This document shows, piece after piece, positions 55,504 through 64,000 of a DNA stretch of 64,000 nucleotides. Origin of the DNA: Cyanodermella asteris (lineage: Eukaryota > Ascomycota > Lecanoromycetes > Ostropales > Stictidaceae). A program made the position numbers and the translations under genes. Under the pieces are notes generated by a model, which was not told where the DNA came from, searched no databases, and was given only the letters and a program-made list of their open reading frames with translations. The stretch lies in the NCBI GenBank assembly GCA_900618795.1, contig UYJD01000015.1:69034-133033 (forward strand), written 5' to 3'. Within the stretch, counting starts at the first letter, position 1, and each line of letters begins with the position of its first letter.

Positions 55504-55732
55504 AAGGCAGGTGGAAAAAAGTCTCTACCGGCGTCCTCCTCAAGTGGGTGCTTAGCTAGATACTAAGCTAGGTACTTAGCTAGGTACTTGGCTGGGTACT
55601 TAACTGGGTATTTGGCTAGGCACTTAGCTAGGTACTTAGCTAGGTATTTGGTTAATTATTCGGCTAGGTGTTTAGCTAGGTGTTTGGCTGGTATGGACGG
55701 GGCATCGGCTGCGACTTCTTTCATCCCGCCTT
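55504..55732 (+). mobile_element. Terminal-inverted-repeat element with 12-bp minisatellite, copy B (229 bp)
   Basis: Left end AAGGCAGGTGGAAAAAAGTC, right end (reverse complement) AAGGCGGGATGAAAGAAGTC; 20 of 27 positions agree. The interior is an array of about eleven units of the type TTAGCTAGGTAC with small variations. The flank just inside the right end (GGTATGGACGGGGCATCGGC) matches copy A. It lies 132 bp upstream of the start of the DUF7730-like gene, inside its promoter. Confidence 0.75.
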
Positions 55733-55864
55733 AGGCTGCGCCGGGGATCGTGTCTGACATGCGGCCTTAAACTCACTTCGGCCAGGATATGAATCGTCTT
55801 ACGAAAGCAAGCGCTTTCATGTGCTTCGACTAATGGAAGTCAGAACCTCCCTGTATTGCCAGAC

Positions 55865-56758
55865 ATGGCGAATCCCATCCCGAACATCGGCCAAACGGCC
55901 AACACTGACGCTACGGCTGGGCCAATTTACACTGCACCTCCCAAACTAGCGCCCCGGGAGAGGTCAATTACGCCTCCTTTGTCTGAACCAGGCAGCATAT
56001 CTCCCATTGACGCTCGGCGACAGACAGCTCCCATTCCAACCACCAATGCTCAGACCCAGTCGCCGCTTTTCAATGCGATTCCTGCCGAGATCCGCTTCCA
56101 CATCTGGAGAGAAGTGCTTGCCGACCAAGTCATCAATCTATTTCTCGAGCCACGGCCACCATACAATCTCCGACTCTGCGGCTGCAAGGTATCGCCTGAG
56201 GTTGACATGCATCTCGCAGAGTCGTCTGGCGGTTGGGTGGGTCTCTTGCAGTCATGTCGACGCATATATTGCGAGACGATCGACATGGTATACACACAGA
56301 ACACATTCTATGCACACAATGAATTCACACTCACCTACCTCGCCCACAAGATCCCATCCACTCGATTCAAGACGATCCGGAACATTCATCTCAAAGCATT
56401 CTGTCCGAGCCCACGCCATACGCACGTGTCTGGATACGGTGAGTTAGATCCAAGCATGGCAGTCTGGCCGGCATTGGCTGGTATGCCGGGGCTTGAGCGT
56501 CTCACCGTTGAGATCGGAGGTAGAGAGTGGATGGGTCCGGACGTCAAATGGTGGGACATGACCGACGTAAGGGGATGGAGTGGTAACGAGGCCTTTTACT
56601 TACAAAGGTTAGATGTGATCAAGCAGGTCAAAGACTTCAAGATTATTGTCAGTTGGCCGGAAGGCATCCACCCAATCGAGGCAGTGATCCCACTCGGCAA
56701 GGTGGAAAGACGATGGCCGCCAGCGCAGTTCTGGGACTACCCACGCGCGTCGGCCTGA
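55865..56758 (+). CDS. DUF7730-like (F-box-related) fungal protein
   Basis: A 297-aa frame. After a 70-residue Pro/Thr-rich N-terminus comes LFNAIPAEIRFHIWREVLAD, the F-box-like opening of a very large family of ascomycete proteins. It is followed by GLLQSCRRIYCETIDMVYTQ, NTFYAHNEFTL and a beta-alpha segment RFKTIRNIHLKAF, which together are diagnostic for this family (DUF7730 and relatives). The molecular role is unknown; the F-box resemblance suggests protein-protein contacts, possibly with Skp1. No signal peptide or membrane helix is seen. The ATG at 55865 is the first in the frame. The minisatellite element B sits directly upstream and may affect expression. Confidence 0.8.
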   Translation: MANPIPNIGQTANTDATAGPIYTAPPKLAPRERSITPPLSEPGSISPIDARRQTAPIPTTNAQTQSPLFNAIPAEIRFHIWREVLADQVINLFLEPRPPYNLRLCGCKVSPEVDMHLAESSGGWVGLLQSCRRIYCETIDMVYTQNTFYAHNEFTLTYLAHKIPSTRFKTIRNIHLKAFCPSPRHTHVSGYGELDPSMAVWPALAGMPGLERLTVEIGGREWMGPDVKWWDMTDVRGWSGNEAFYLQRLDVIKQVKDFKIIVSWPEGIHPIEAVIPLGKVERRWPPAQFWDYPRASA

Positions 56759-57468
56759 TTGATCGTATTCCTTGCATGTTTGCAGGCAAGGCGACCGTCA
56801 CTATTCAGGCTAGAATGGCACGCTGATCGAAATGATGGATGTTTTCTGTAGGGTAGATAGGAAATCAACATACGCCGGGTGTCAAACGGCAATGACCGGA
56901 CAAACAGGAGAGCAGGCAACCGATGAAACCGCACGCTTTGGACTTGGGTTACACAGCCGACGACCAAACTCCAACGGCAGCAAATCGTATCTGCCGATTG
57001 CTGTCAACTAGACCGAGTTGAGTAAGCCATTTCGGGCGAGCAGATAAGTAATTCGCAAACTTGGCAGTATTTGAGGGCCCTCTTGGCGCCCAACCGCATG
57101 ACCAAAGGGAAAAAACAGAAAATAGCCTGTCTACTTACGTTCCTCAAGAATATTCCATCATCCGTGCCGTGCCTCGTCCAAAAACTTGGCGGGCGCCCTG
57201 CTGAACTCGCCCATCTCAATACAAACCCCATCCAAACACTGACGCCATCTCTGAAACAAGGGGGAGGGAAATTCGGCGACCGTCGCCCAGCTTCCTCGCC
57301 ATCACCAAGCCGCAATTGCGTGCTTCTGCACGTCCGCGCATGCCGCCTCCACCCCGCATTTCACATCTGAAAATCCGCCAAACCCATCACCCTTTACCCG
57401 CTCCGGGGAAGCGGCGGGAGAGACTCCGGAAGGGAGCAGACAGGCAGGCCTTTCGATTAGCTTGGACC
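56759..57468. other. Intergenic region
   Basis: About 0.7 kb between the DUF7730-like gene and the small coiled-coil frame. No gene or repeat was recognised. The part after 57300 is open in the frame of the next gene but is rich in Arg/Pro and probably untranslated. Confidence 0.45.
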
Positions 57469-57810
57469 ATGTCGCCTGAAGAGGATTCAGTCAAGAGTGC
57501 GACCACTTCTAATCCGACGACGATAAACCCGGCGCCGACGTCGGATCTCGAAGACGCCAAAGCCAAGGTGCTCGCCTTTCACACCTGGGTTGCCGCTCGG
57601 CTGGAGGACCTGCAATCCATACAGGCCAAGGTGCAGAGCGAGCCGCCGAGCGAGCAGAGGACGATGCGCTGTGAGCTGTCGCAGTGTAGGAACGAGATTG
57701 CCAAGTTACGGACTATGGAGGCTGCGACGTCGCAGTATCTGATTGCGTTGATGCGGGACTTCACTTCGGAGACGAGACATCCGATATTATCGGATTTTGA
57801 TGACAATTGA
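57469..57810 (+). CDS. Small coiled-coil hypothetical protein, 113 aa
   Basis: Starts MSPEEDSVKSATTSNP at an ATG in good context (ACCATGT). After a Ser/Thr-rich beginning the rest is a long helix: LEDAKAKVLAFHTWVAARLE, then a segment with ELSQCRNEIAKLRTMEAA, giving heptad-like hydrophobic spacing suited to a coiled coil. It ends in LSDFDDN. The frame is also open upstream to 57316, but that part looks untranslated. No family is recognised. It could be a subunit of a small complex such as a kinetochore or vesicle-tether component, but nothing in the sequence proves this. Confidence 0.55.
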   Translation: MSPEEDSVKSATTSNPTTINPAPTSDLEDAKAKVLAFHTWVAARLEDLQSIQAKVQSEPPSEQRTMRCELSQCRNEIAKLRTMEAATSQYLIALMRDFTSETRHPILSDFDDN

Positions 57811-58770
57811 AAGAACCGTGATGTGATGATTGAGATGATGGATGAAATGTTCTCGTTCACTTTTTTTCTTGTTGGCGGGAGTGGATCTGCTCTATGCATG
57901 GCTGATTGGAGTTTTGTTTTCTGCATATGGCTCCAGGATGATTGACCGGAGTGGGTGGGCTCATGGTCTGGGTAATATTGGCTCATCAAACAGGAATGAA
58001 TGCGAGTGTCGACCTGGATGATGTCTCTTTGTACACGACCTACGACGATGGACGGAGGCGAGCGATACTGAAATCGATAAACTCAGTCTAGTACCGATAT
58101 TGCTGATCAACATTCGCAGACTGCCAATCATGCATCAACCGCCTGCAAGATGATGTTCCGATGTCTTTCTCCCAATCCACCACAGTCTGTCTGACTGCGC
58201 GGGTAGCCGTTCGTCTGCAAGCGTATTTCAGGTTGAAGGTTCGGACGGATTCGGTATCCAGACCATCACGGACATCTTCGCAACGACCCTCCCGCAGCCC
58301 CGACACGTGCGATCCCACGACCTGTACCATTGAGATAGCATGCCTTCTACCTCACTGGGACGAAACTCGCTATACGGAATGCTCTCGGAAATGGGGACCC
58401 GATCGTTCTCATTGCCGCAAGTTGTGCATCCGAATTCCTCTCTGATCTTCACGTCGATGCGTCTGAGCATGGTTGATCGAATGTAGTGTGCACGTGTATG
58501 CGATTGATCAGCTCCTTTTGGGAGTGAGCAGGAATGTTTATGTGTCGTCAATGCCTGTGCGTCAATCGCAGTGGCGGTGTGCTGGCGGTGGACGATCGAC
58601 TTCAGAATTGTTATTTGCCTACTCCTCGCTGGCTGTGTACTCTGCTCCTGCGATGCCTCGTACCTCGCTACATTGCAAGGACGCGATTAATAGCTACACA
58701 ATGTATGCTGTTGACACGTATTACTGAGGACAAGCTATTTGTAGATCGTCTGGCATCGAGATGAAAAGTC
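57811..58770. other. Intergenic region before element copy C
   Basis: About 1 kb without a supported gene; short frames overlap on both strands and lack domains. Confidence 0.45.
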
Positions 58771-59116
58771 AAGGCGGAAGGGAAGAAGTTGCTGCTGATA
58801 TCCTATTCAGCCATGTAACCAAGCACACAGCCAAGCAACTAATTTTAAGTCCGACTGAGTATCTGATTGACTATTCCGCTAGCAAACCAGTCCGACATCT
58901 GGATGAGTACCTAGCTTATTACCCAGTCAAGTACCCAGTCAAGTACCTAGCCAAGTACCTCGCCAAGTATCTAGTCAAGTACCTAGTCAAGTACCCAGTT
59001 AAGTACCTAGTTAAGTACCTATTTAAGAACCCAGCCAAGAACCTCGCTCAATACTTATCTACCCGCTTCACAGTGTATAGGTCGAGCCTCAAGAGGTAGA
59101 TATTTTCACTAAAAGA
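58771..59116 (-). mobile_element. Terminal-inverted-repeat element with 12-bp minisatellite, copy C (about 346 bp)
   Basis: Inverted relative to copies A and B. Its left end AAGGCGGAAGGGAAGAAGTT and the following GCTGCT match the right ends of A and B. The other end is decayed but GGTAGATATTTTCAC (59095-59109) still aligns with the inner part of the B terminal repeat, so the boundary near 59116 is approximate. The centre (about 58900-59050) is an array of about twelve units CTAGCCAAGTAC. One reading frame stays open through almost the whole element. Confidence 0.68.
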
Positions 59117-59212
59117 ACGTGCGTTTCTTGCGACTGCCCGACGACTATACTATTCATAAGACGCACAGCGATTGTCCACACCGGCACACGAGGCTCGTCC
59201 ATTTGCGAACTC

Positions 59213-60586
59213 TCATGTGCTAGGCATGCCTTTCAATTTGGATGTCAACTCAGCGAGATCTTCATCAGCACATCTGGCACAAATCCCGCCGTTGATGAAA
59301 GCATCTGGCTTTAGCAGCGTCTCGCAAATTTCTTTCGCAACCTCGGCGACTTTCTCAAAGTCACTGACATCTAGGTAGATCTGGGCGCTCAAGCGAGTCC
59401 ACAGAGCTCCGTTCTGTTCTCTGACCGGAATATAGGTGTCATAAACGACGCAACTCTGATGAGTGATGAACTCTTTAGCAATTGCGCGATGCTCTTGACT
59501 CAATTGGCCTTCTTCCTCGCCGAATTCGATCGGCAATCGCACGTTGGTGAAAGCGCAGTCGCGGGCACAGCTATCGTGGTGATACATCTCTTCCGTGCCA
59601 AGGATCTCAGCGACACGACGTCCGCCATCGCGGGCTAATTTGAAGCAATACTCCCGGATAGCCTCCTCGCCACCGCAGACTTCTTTCCGAAACTGAAGTG
59701 CATGTGGGACGGCGAGGTAGTTTGCCGAGTCGATAGTGCCAATGAACTCAAACAGCTCCACGAACGGCGTTTCGCGGGTCAGAAATAGATTGTTCGTCAC
59801 ACTGCCGTCTGCAGGACGGAAACCATCAGATGTTGGGACAGAGGTTCGGATGAGGTGTTGATGGCGTTTCGGTACGTGAAGTACGGCGCAGCCACGAGGG
59901 ACAAACAGCCATTTGTGCAGATTGCTGAGGAAGAAGTCGGCATTCAGCGAAGGGAGGTCGATTGCGATCTGGCCAATACCATGAGCTCCATCGACGAGAG
60001 AGAGCACGTTGAGTTCCTTGCACATTTTTGTGAGTCGCTCGAACGGAATGCGGAGACCGGGCATGCTGGCAATCGTATCGTAACAGGCCATCCGTGGATT
60101 CTCGCCAGCTGCGCGGGCCTCCTTGATGGCATCTTCGAAGTTTTGCACCAATTCATCGTCAGTGCAGGGGAATCGAGCTTTGATGCATCTTGCTTTCAGG
60201 GGTGTCGTCTCTTCGAGGTATTTCAGAGTCTTGTGCAAGGTTCCGTAAACAATGTCATAGTACAGAACCACGTCGCCTTCCTTCCACGTCAAGGAGCGCA
60301 GAATAGTGTTGTAGGCGGTTGTGGCATTCTGAACCAGCACAACCTCGTCAACGTCAACCTTCAATAGCTCCGCCATGGCAATACGGGCCTCGCGAAGATA
60401 TTTCGGATACCCATAACGGAAGTACCAATCTGGCCGGCCATCCAACTCCGTCTGAAACTTGCGTTGGGCTGCAAGCACAGCCTTGGGAGACGCGCCGAAT
60501 GAGCCATGGTTGATGGGTGTATAGGCTGGGTCGAAAGTGAAATGGTCCCGCATCGCCTTGCCGAAAGGCGGTAATTGAGGGCCCAT
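59213..60586 (-). CDS. PLP-dependent class V aminotransferase fold enzyme, Egt2-like (hercynylcysteine sulfoxide lyase)
   Basis: A single 457-aa exon. The start of the fold, FDPAYTPINHGSFGASP, closely resembles the beginning of fungal Egt2. The PLP lysine lies in FLSNLHKWLFVPRGCAVLH near residue 225, preceded by SLVDGAHGIGQ, whose aspartate pairs with the cofactor. RTSVPTSDGF and FEFIGTIDSANY line the active site, and WTRLSAQIYLDVSDFE closes the domain. Egt2 cleaves the C-S bond of hercynylcysteine sulfoxide in the last step of ergothioneine synthesis; close relatives are often annotated isopenicillin N epimerase. The ergothioneine assignment rests on overall likeness, and the Egt1 partner is not in this window. 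Unusual is a short cysteine-containing tail (GGICARCADEDLAEL). Orthology is likely but not certain. Confidence 0.85.
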   Translation of the reverse strand: MGPQLPPFGKAMRDHFTFDPAYTPINHGSFGASPKAVLAAQRKFQTELDGRPDWYFRYGYPKYLREARIAMAELLKVDVDEVVLVQNATTAYNTILRSLTWKEGDVVLYYDIVYGTLHKTLKYLEETTPLKARCIKARFPCTDDELVQNFEDAIKEARAAGENPRMACYDTIASMPGLRIPFERLTKMCKELNVLSLVDGAHGIGQIAIDLPSLNADFFLSNLHKWLFVPRGCAVLHVPKRHQHLIRTSVPTSDGFRPADGSVTNNLFLTRETPFVELFEFIGTIDSANYLAVPHALQFRKEVCGGEEAIREYCFKLARDGGRRVAEILGTEEMYHHDSCARDCAFTNVRLPIEFGEEEGQLSQEHRAIAKEFITHQSCVVYDTYIPVREQNGALWTRLSAQIYLDVSDFEKVAEVAKEICETLLKPDAFINGGICARCADEDLAELTSKLKGMPST

Positions 60587-61879
60587 TTTGTTTTGCTTCA
60601 GCTTCTCCGAGGCCAGTGACCAGGTCGATGTAACGTGGCCTTGCTTGCGAAGAAGAGTTGTGGAAGGGATAGAGAAAACTTCGACTTGAGCTCACTATAT
60701 TTGTAGCCAATGAGTGCCTTTTTTACATGGGAGCGATGAGTCAAACTCGAATTGCGAACCACGCTCGGTAAACGACGGCTGGACCTTGGCGACAGAAGTC
60801 ACAAGAACTTGGAAAGCTGGACGAGTCTTGATGTGGGGAGGCTCGCCATACGATTTCAGGAGTGCATTGCTAGGATTCTGCATCGAAGTTGAGAGGGCAC
60901 ACAAGGGTATCTATCGTTATCTACGCCAGTAAGCATCAAGCGTCCGAGATCAAGCCAAGAGGATCGTAGAATTCTTGGATAACACAGCTTCAGACATGGC
61001 CGATTCGTTCGGTCGTTCCGAGTATGTTGACAACCCTGCCTAGGATTGCAGGCTATCACAGCATCACGCACTCTGCGCGAGCCTGAAACGTTCCATCGGC
61101 ATGACAGTGATTCCTTTGCTTTGGACGGGCGGACTGAGACAGTTCCTCGGGTGGAGAGACTTGGGCTTATGTAACCAGCGGCTGAGTCACTCACTCCCCA
61201 GAACCGGAGCCACATATCTCAACCTCAGCCTTACTTTCTGGTAAGGAAGCTCATGACAGCTTCAATCCTTGATGTCGCGACCGTCTCGGCATAATTGGAG
61301 CAAGGCAGGAGAGCTCGCTGTCAGCGGTCCTGTCCATGCGTACATGTGGCAACGCTCTCCAGATTGTGGATGGTAGGTTTCGTGGTGGGTTTGCCTTGCA
61401 GAAATATGTGTTTGTGAAGCATTTGCGAGATGAGTCTGCAATTCCATCGTTTTGTTGAGTGCTTCGGGTGCTACAAGGCATATGCTTGAAGCGTCACGCA
61501 AATGCATGCAATGTCCGTCCCATGCAGGTACAGTTGTGTCCGCCTCAGCCTTGTGTGTTAGATGTGCTTCGAAGGCGCAACCGGTTACGTTGCCCCGCCG
61601 CTCACTGCCCGGCCTAATAGGAGGTCTGGTCTGGTTTAAGAGGCATGTGGTGTCTCTTGGATTCAGCAGGTTCTAGCCTCTCCTATGATGATTGCTGCCG
61701 GTTCGAACACAGGATTACTCTCGGTTCTACAGACGCGCATCACTCGTTGGGAAAGCCGTAAGCCTACCGTCAATTCACAGCAATGCGTCGACTCTTGGTC
61801 ATCGATCCGGTCAGCTCTATTTTGCACGAAGTCCTTCATCCTGAGCAGTTGTGCTCAACTAGACATTCTGATTCTGATC
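60587..61879. other. Intergenic region
   Basis: About 1.3 kb between the Egt2-like gene and the P450 relic. No coding region with support was found on either strand. Confidence 0.45.
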
Positions 61880-62234
61880 CATTCAGAGAAAAGACGAAAA
61901 CATCACAGGACGCGGCAGCCTAGTCTCCACGAACCGCCTCGCGCTCTCGGAATTCACCTTCAAGGACAGAATGCACCTGGAAAATGGCGTCGACATTGCC
62001 TTCAGCAACGACCCGGACATCTGGGGCGCCGACTGCACGACCTTCGACCCGCACCGCTTCCTGGTCACCGACTGCATGAAGATGATACGGCTGAACATGG
62101 TCTATCGCTACGAGTTCAAGTACCCGCCCGGCGTCACGTCCAGGCCGCCGAATCGCAAGGGCCACCACACCATGTTGCCGGGCAACGAAGTCCACCTGCT
62201 GTTCAAGGAGAAGAGCGTGTACGGATTCGAGTAG
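61880..62234 (+). pseudogene. Cytochrome P450 C-terminal relic lacking the haem-binding loop
   Basis: One frame from about 61880 to a TAG at 62232-62234 reads like the end of a fungal P450: STNRLALSEFTFKDRMHLEN (beta-sheet before helix K'), then WGADCTTFDPHRFL (the PERF-type motif) and directly MKMIRLNMVYRYEFKYPPGV (helix L), ending in a beta strand. The roughly 35 residues between PERF and helix L that normally hold FGxGRHxCPG and the haem-ligand cysteine are absent, and the N-terminal 300-350 residues were not found upstream. The piece therefore cannot encode a working P450. The remaining frame is still open, so the loss may be fairly recent. Confidence 0.7.
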
Positions 62235-62749
62235 ACGGGGCTGTATGTAGAGCACTGCTTGTCTGCCGGACCGGATCGACCAGGGCAAGCGGTGCAGGCG
62301 AACATTGCGGCGACGCGGAATCGACGCGGTGCCTGTCGCGCGACGCATTGCAGATACTAGACAAGTATTTGATTGACCTTGCACTCATTCACGAACTAGT
62401 GTTCTCTTTCGGCAGTGGAACAAAAGAACCCTGCCAAGCTCTAAAAAAAAGGGGGGGGAGGGGGGGAGGGGAAGGAATGAAAACCTCGCCAAAGCCTCAC
62501 GCCACGTGGAGCACCGGCTACTGTAGGATCCCTCGCGGCAGCTAGTCAAAGGCACGCGTGGAGAGCATTAGAGTTCGGACTACGATTAGTTCAGCCACTG
62601 TTCAGCGCGAGGGCGCTGGGAACGCAACGACGGTTAGGTACTCAGGTGGTGCTGAAGGGGGTTTCCTCTAGTTAAACAGTCCACAAGATCGTCAACAGCC
62701 ACGAAAAAGCCAAATTCTAGCAGGCATCGCACTCATGACAGGCAGCCCC
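62235..62749. other. Intergenic region with a guanine-rich tract
   Basis: About 0.5 kb between the P450 relic and the 3' end of the aldo/keto reductase gene. At 62443-62474 an A8 run is followed by G8, AG-separated G6 and G4 runs on the plus strand, able to form a G-quadruplex. Confidence 0.6.
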
Positions 62750-63790
62750 CTAGCCATTGAGCAGAGCCGAGTGCTGCGGGGGGTAGCGTCCACCCGAAAC
62801 CGGCATGGTGTCCAGAATCTTCTGGATCTCTGCAATCTCGTCAGCAGTCATCGTCGCTGGCTTGCTATTCTCTATGATTCTCTCATTCTTGATTGAGCCG
62901 GGGATGGGGATGCCTCCGTTGTACACGACCCAGCCGATAGCAACCTGCGCCGTGGTGACGCCCTTGCGCTGGGCGATAGCCTCGACGGCCTCGACGAGCT
63001 TGACGTTCTTATCAAAGTGCTCGGGCTGGAAGCGAGGCAGCATGCGGCGGAAATCCTTCTCGCCGAGGCCCTCGAGCTTGCGCAGCTGTCCAGTCAGGAA
63101 GCCGCGGCCGACTGGCGAGTAGGCGGCAATAGCAATACCGAGCTCGTGGCACGCGTCGGCAATGCCGTTGGTGAGCGGGTCGGGGGTGAACATGCTCATC
63201 TCAATCTCAACAGCGGAAATCGGGTGCACAGCGTGAGCTTTTCGGATTGTGGCAGCGGACGCCTCGCTGACACCAACACCGGCGATCTTACCCTCCTTGA
63301 CGAGCTCGGCCAAGGTGGCAATGGAAATCTCGATGGGCACGTTAGGGTCAACTCGCGCGCACTGGAAGATGTCGATGGTCTTTGTAGATGGCGGTAAGAT
63401 CTTTATTGCCTCGTCGACCGAGGCGCGAATGCCGGCAGGGCTACCATCGGGCCCGTGCTGGGGCGAGTAGGCGCCTTTGATAGACAGTACAACCTTGTTA
63501 GCGTCTTCGGGATATTGATCAAAGTAGTGCTTGAGGAGATGAAGGGAGTTGGCTTCTGCGGTGCCGTAGTGCAGACTGCCGTTCCAGAGGTTTGCGCCCT
63601 GCTCGAGTGCCGTCTTCATGGCCTTAATCGCGACGGGGTATTCGACAAGTGCCCATGGGTTAGTCAGACCTAGAATAGAGGCTAGCGTGCGTGTTCGTAG
63701 TGCTGCGACGGCCTACTAACCTAGCATACCGTAGCCGACAGGGCCGACCTTGCGGCCGACAATAGTGGTGACTACTGTCCGAGATGCCAT
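62750..63790 (-). CDS. Aldo/keto reductase, pyridoxal reductase-like
   Basis: Exons 63721-63790 and 62750-63669 on the minus strand encode 329 aa. The 51-nt intron (GTTAGT...TCTAG) joins GPVGYGML to GLTNPW. The TIM-barrel pattern is clear: NLWNGSLHYG has the active-site tyrosine, followed by ANKVVLSIKGAYS with the lysine, DIFQCARVDPNVPIE, IAGVGVSEASAATIRKAHAV, AVEIEMSMF, IAIAAYSPVGRGFLTG and GGIPIPGSIKNERI, the last binding the NADPH phosphate. QCARVDPN is distinctive of fungal pyridoxal reductases (Plr1 type), which convert pyridoxal to pyridoxine in the vitamin B6 salvage pathway. The proposed reaction is inferred from this likeness; AKR substrates vary. In the first exon only 23 residues are encoded. 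Cytosolic; no targeting signal is seen. Confidence 0.9.
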
Positions 63791-64000
63791 GGTAGAGTGT
63801 ATTGACGGATGCAAGAGAGGTGAGAGTTGTGGGGGGGCAAAGAAGTAGTGCACCGACAACTAAGAGATGTAAAATGCTCCGGTACAGAGTAGATAGTAAG
63901 GGTTAGCGAGAGCAGGCACTATGTGGAACAGGTCGCGTAGGACACGATTTGCAGTCAGCAGAACGAGGCGCGGGGACGTTGTGTCGAGATGCGTCCGTTC
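63791..64000. other. Upstream region of the aldo/keto reductase gene
   Basis: 210 bp to the window edge, with a G7 run near 63829. It should contain the promoter of the reductase gene. Nothing else seen. Confidence 0.4.

Noticed and set aside
55550-55690. CRISPR-like or telomere-like array
   Set aside because: The 12-bp units are contiguous without spacers and lack a telomeric TTAGGG core; the locus is internal and bordered by inverted repeats.
61685-62545. 286-codon frame over the P450 relic
   Set aside because: The P450-like sequence lies in a different frame; this one is rich in Arg/His/Pro and looks random.

Overview
The window is a 64 kb piece of a filamentous ascomycete genome (Pezizomycotina; gene content and style suggest Dothideomycetes, which is an inference). 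The evidence is short 47-85 nt GT-AG introns with CTRAY branch sites, a Zn2Cys6 regulator, a Pth11-like receptor, a division III chitin synthase, a HOG-pathway MAPKKK, and a block with the dinucleotide signature of repeat-induced point mutation (RIP). Most genes are conserved housekeeping genes. No rRNA, tRNA, CRISPR or retroelement was recognised. One assembly gap of Ns runs from 13163 to 14032.

Left part (1-15 kb): the tail of a family-2 haem peroxidase; a Zn2Cys6 regulator; an NCS1 nucleobase permease whose frame is broken; an arylsulfotransferase-like protein divergent from the permease; and the osmostress MAPKKK Ssk2. Then comes the 5' end of a Tc1-like DNA transposon, the gap, and about 235 bp without any CpA or TpG. 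Close to this block lies a small secreted cysteine-rich protein.

Middle (15-39 kb): mitochondrial helicase Irc3 and mitochondrial malate dehydrogenase share a divergent promoter. They are followed by Kin1 kinase, the CCR4-NOT subunit Caf40/Rcd1, a Pth11-like seven-helix receptor, a 3.3 kb gene-poor stretch holding a small inverted-repeat element, the chitin synthase, a sulfotransferase-family gene interrupted by an in-frame stop, and an ankyrin protein.

Right part (39-64 kb): Dna2 and the exosome nuclease Dis3 are divergent around a palindromic ACGCGT (MCB-like) site. Next is a tandem run of three SANT/Myb-repeat genes with different repeat numbers. The remainder holds two more copies of the inverted-repeat element carrying a 12-bp minisatellite, a DUF7730-like protein, a small coiled-coil ORF, an Egt2-like PLP enzyme, a cytochrome P450 relic without its haem loop, and a pyridoxal reductase-like aldo/keto reductase.

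The most unusual items are the minisatellite-bearing terminal-inverted-repeat family, which has three clear copies plus a possible fourth locus, and the SANT-repeat trio. Splice sites were placed by eye from consensus signals and frame continuity. Family names come from recognised motifs, not from database searches.
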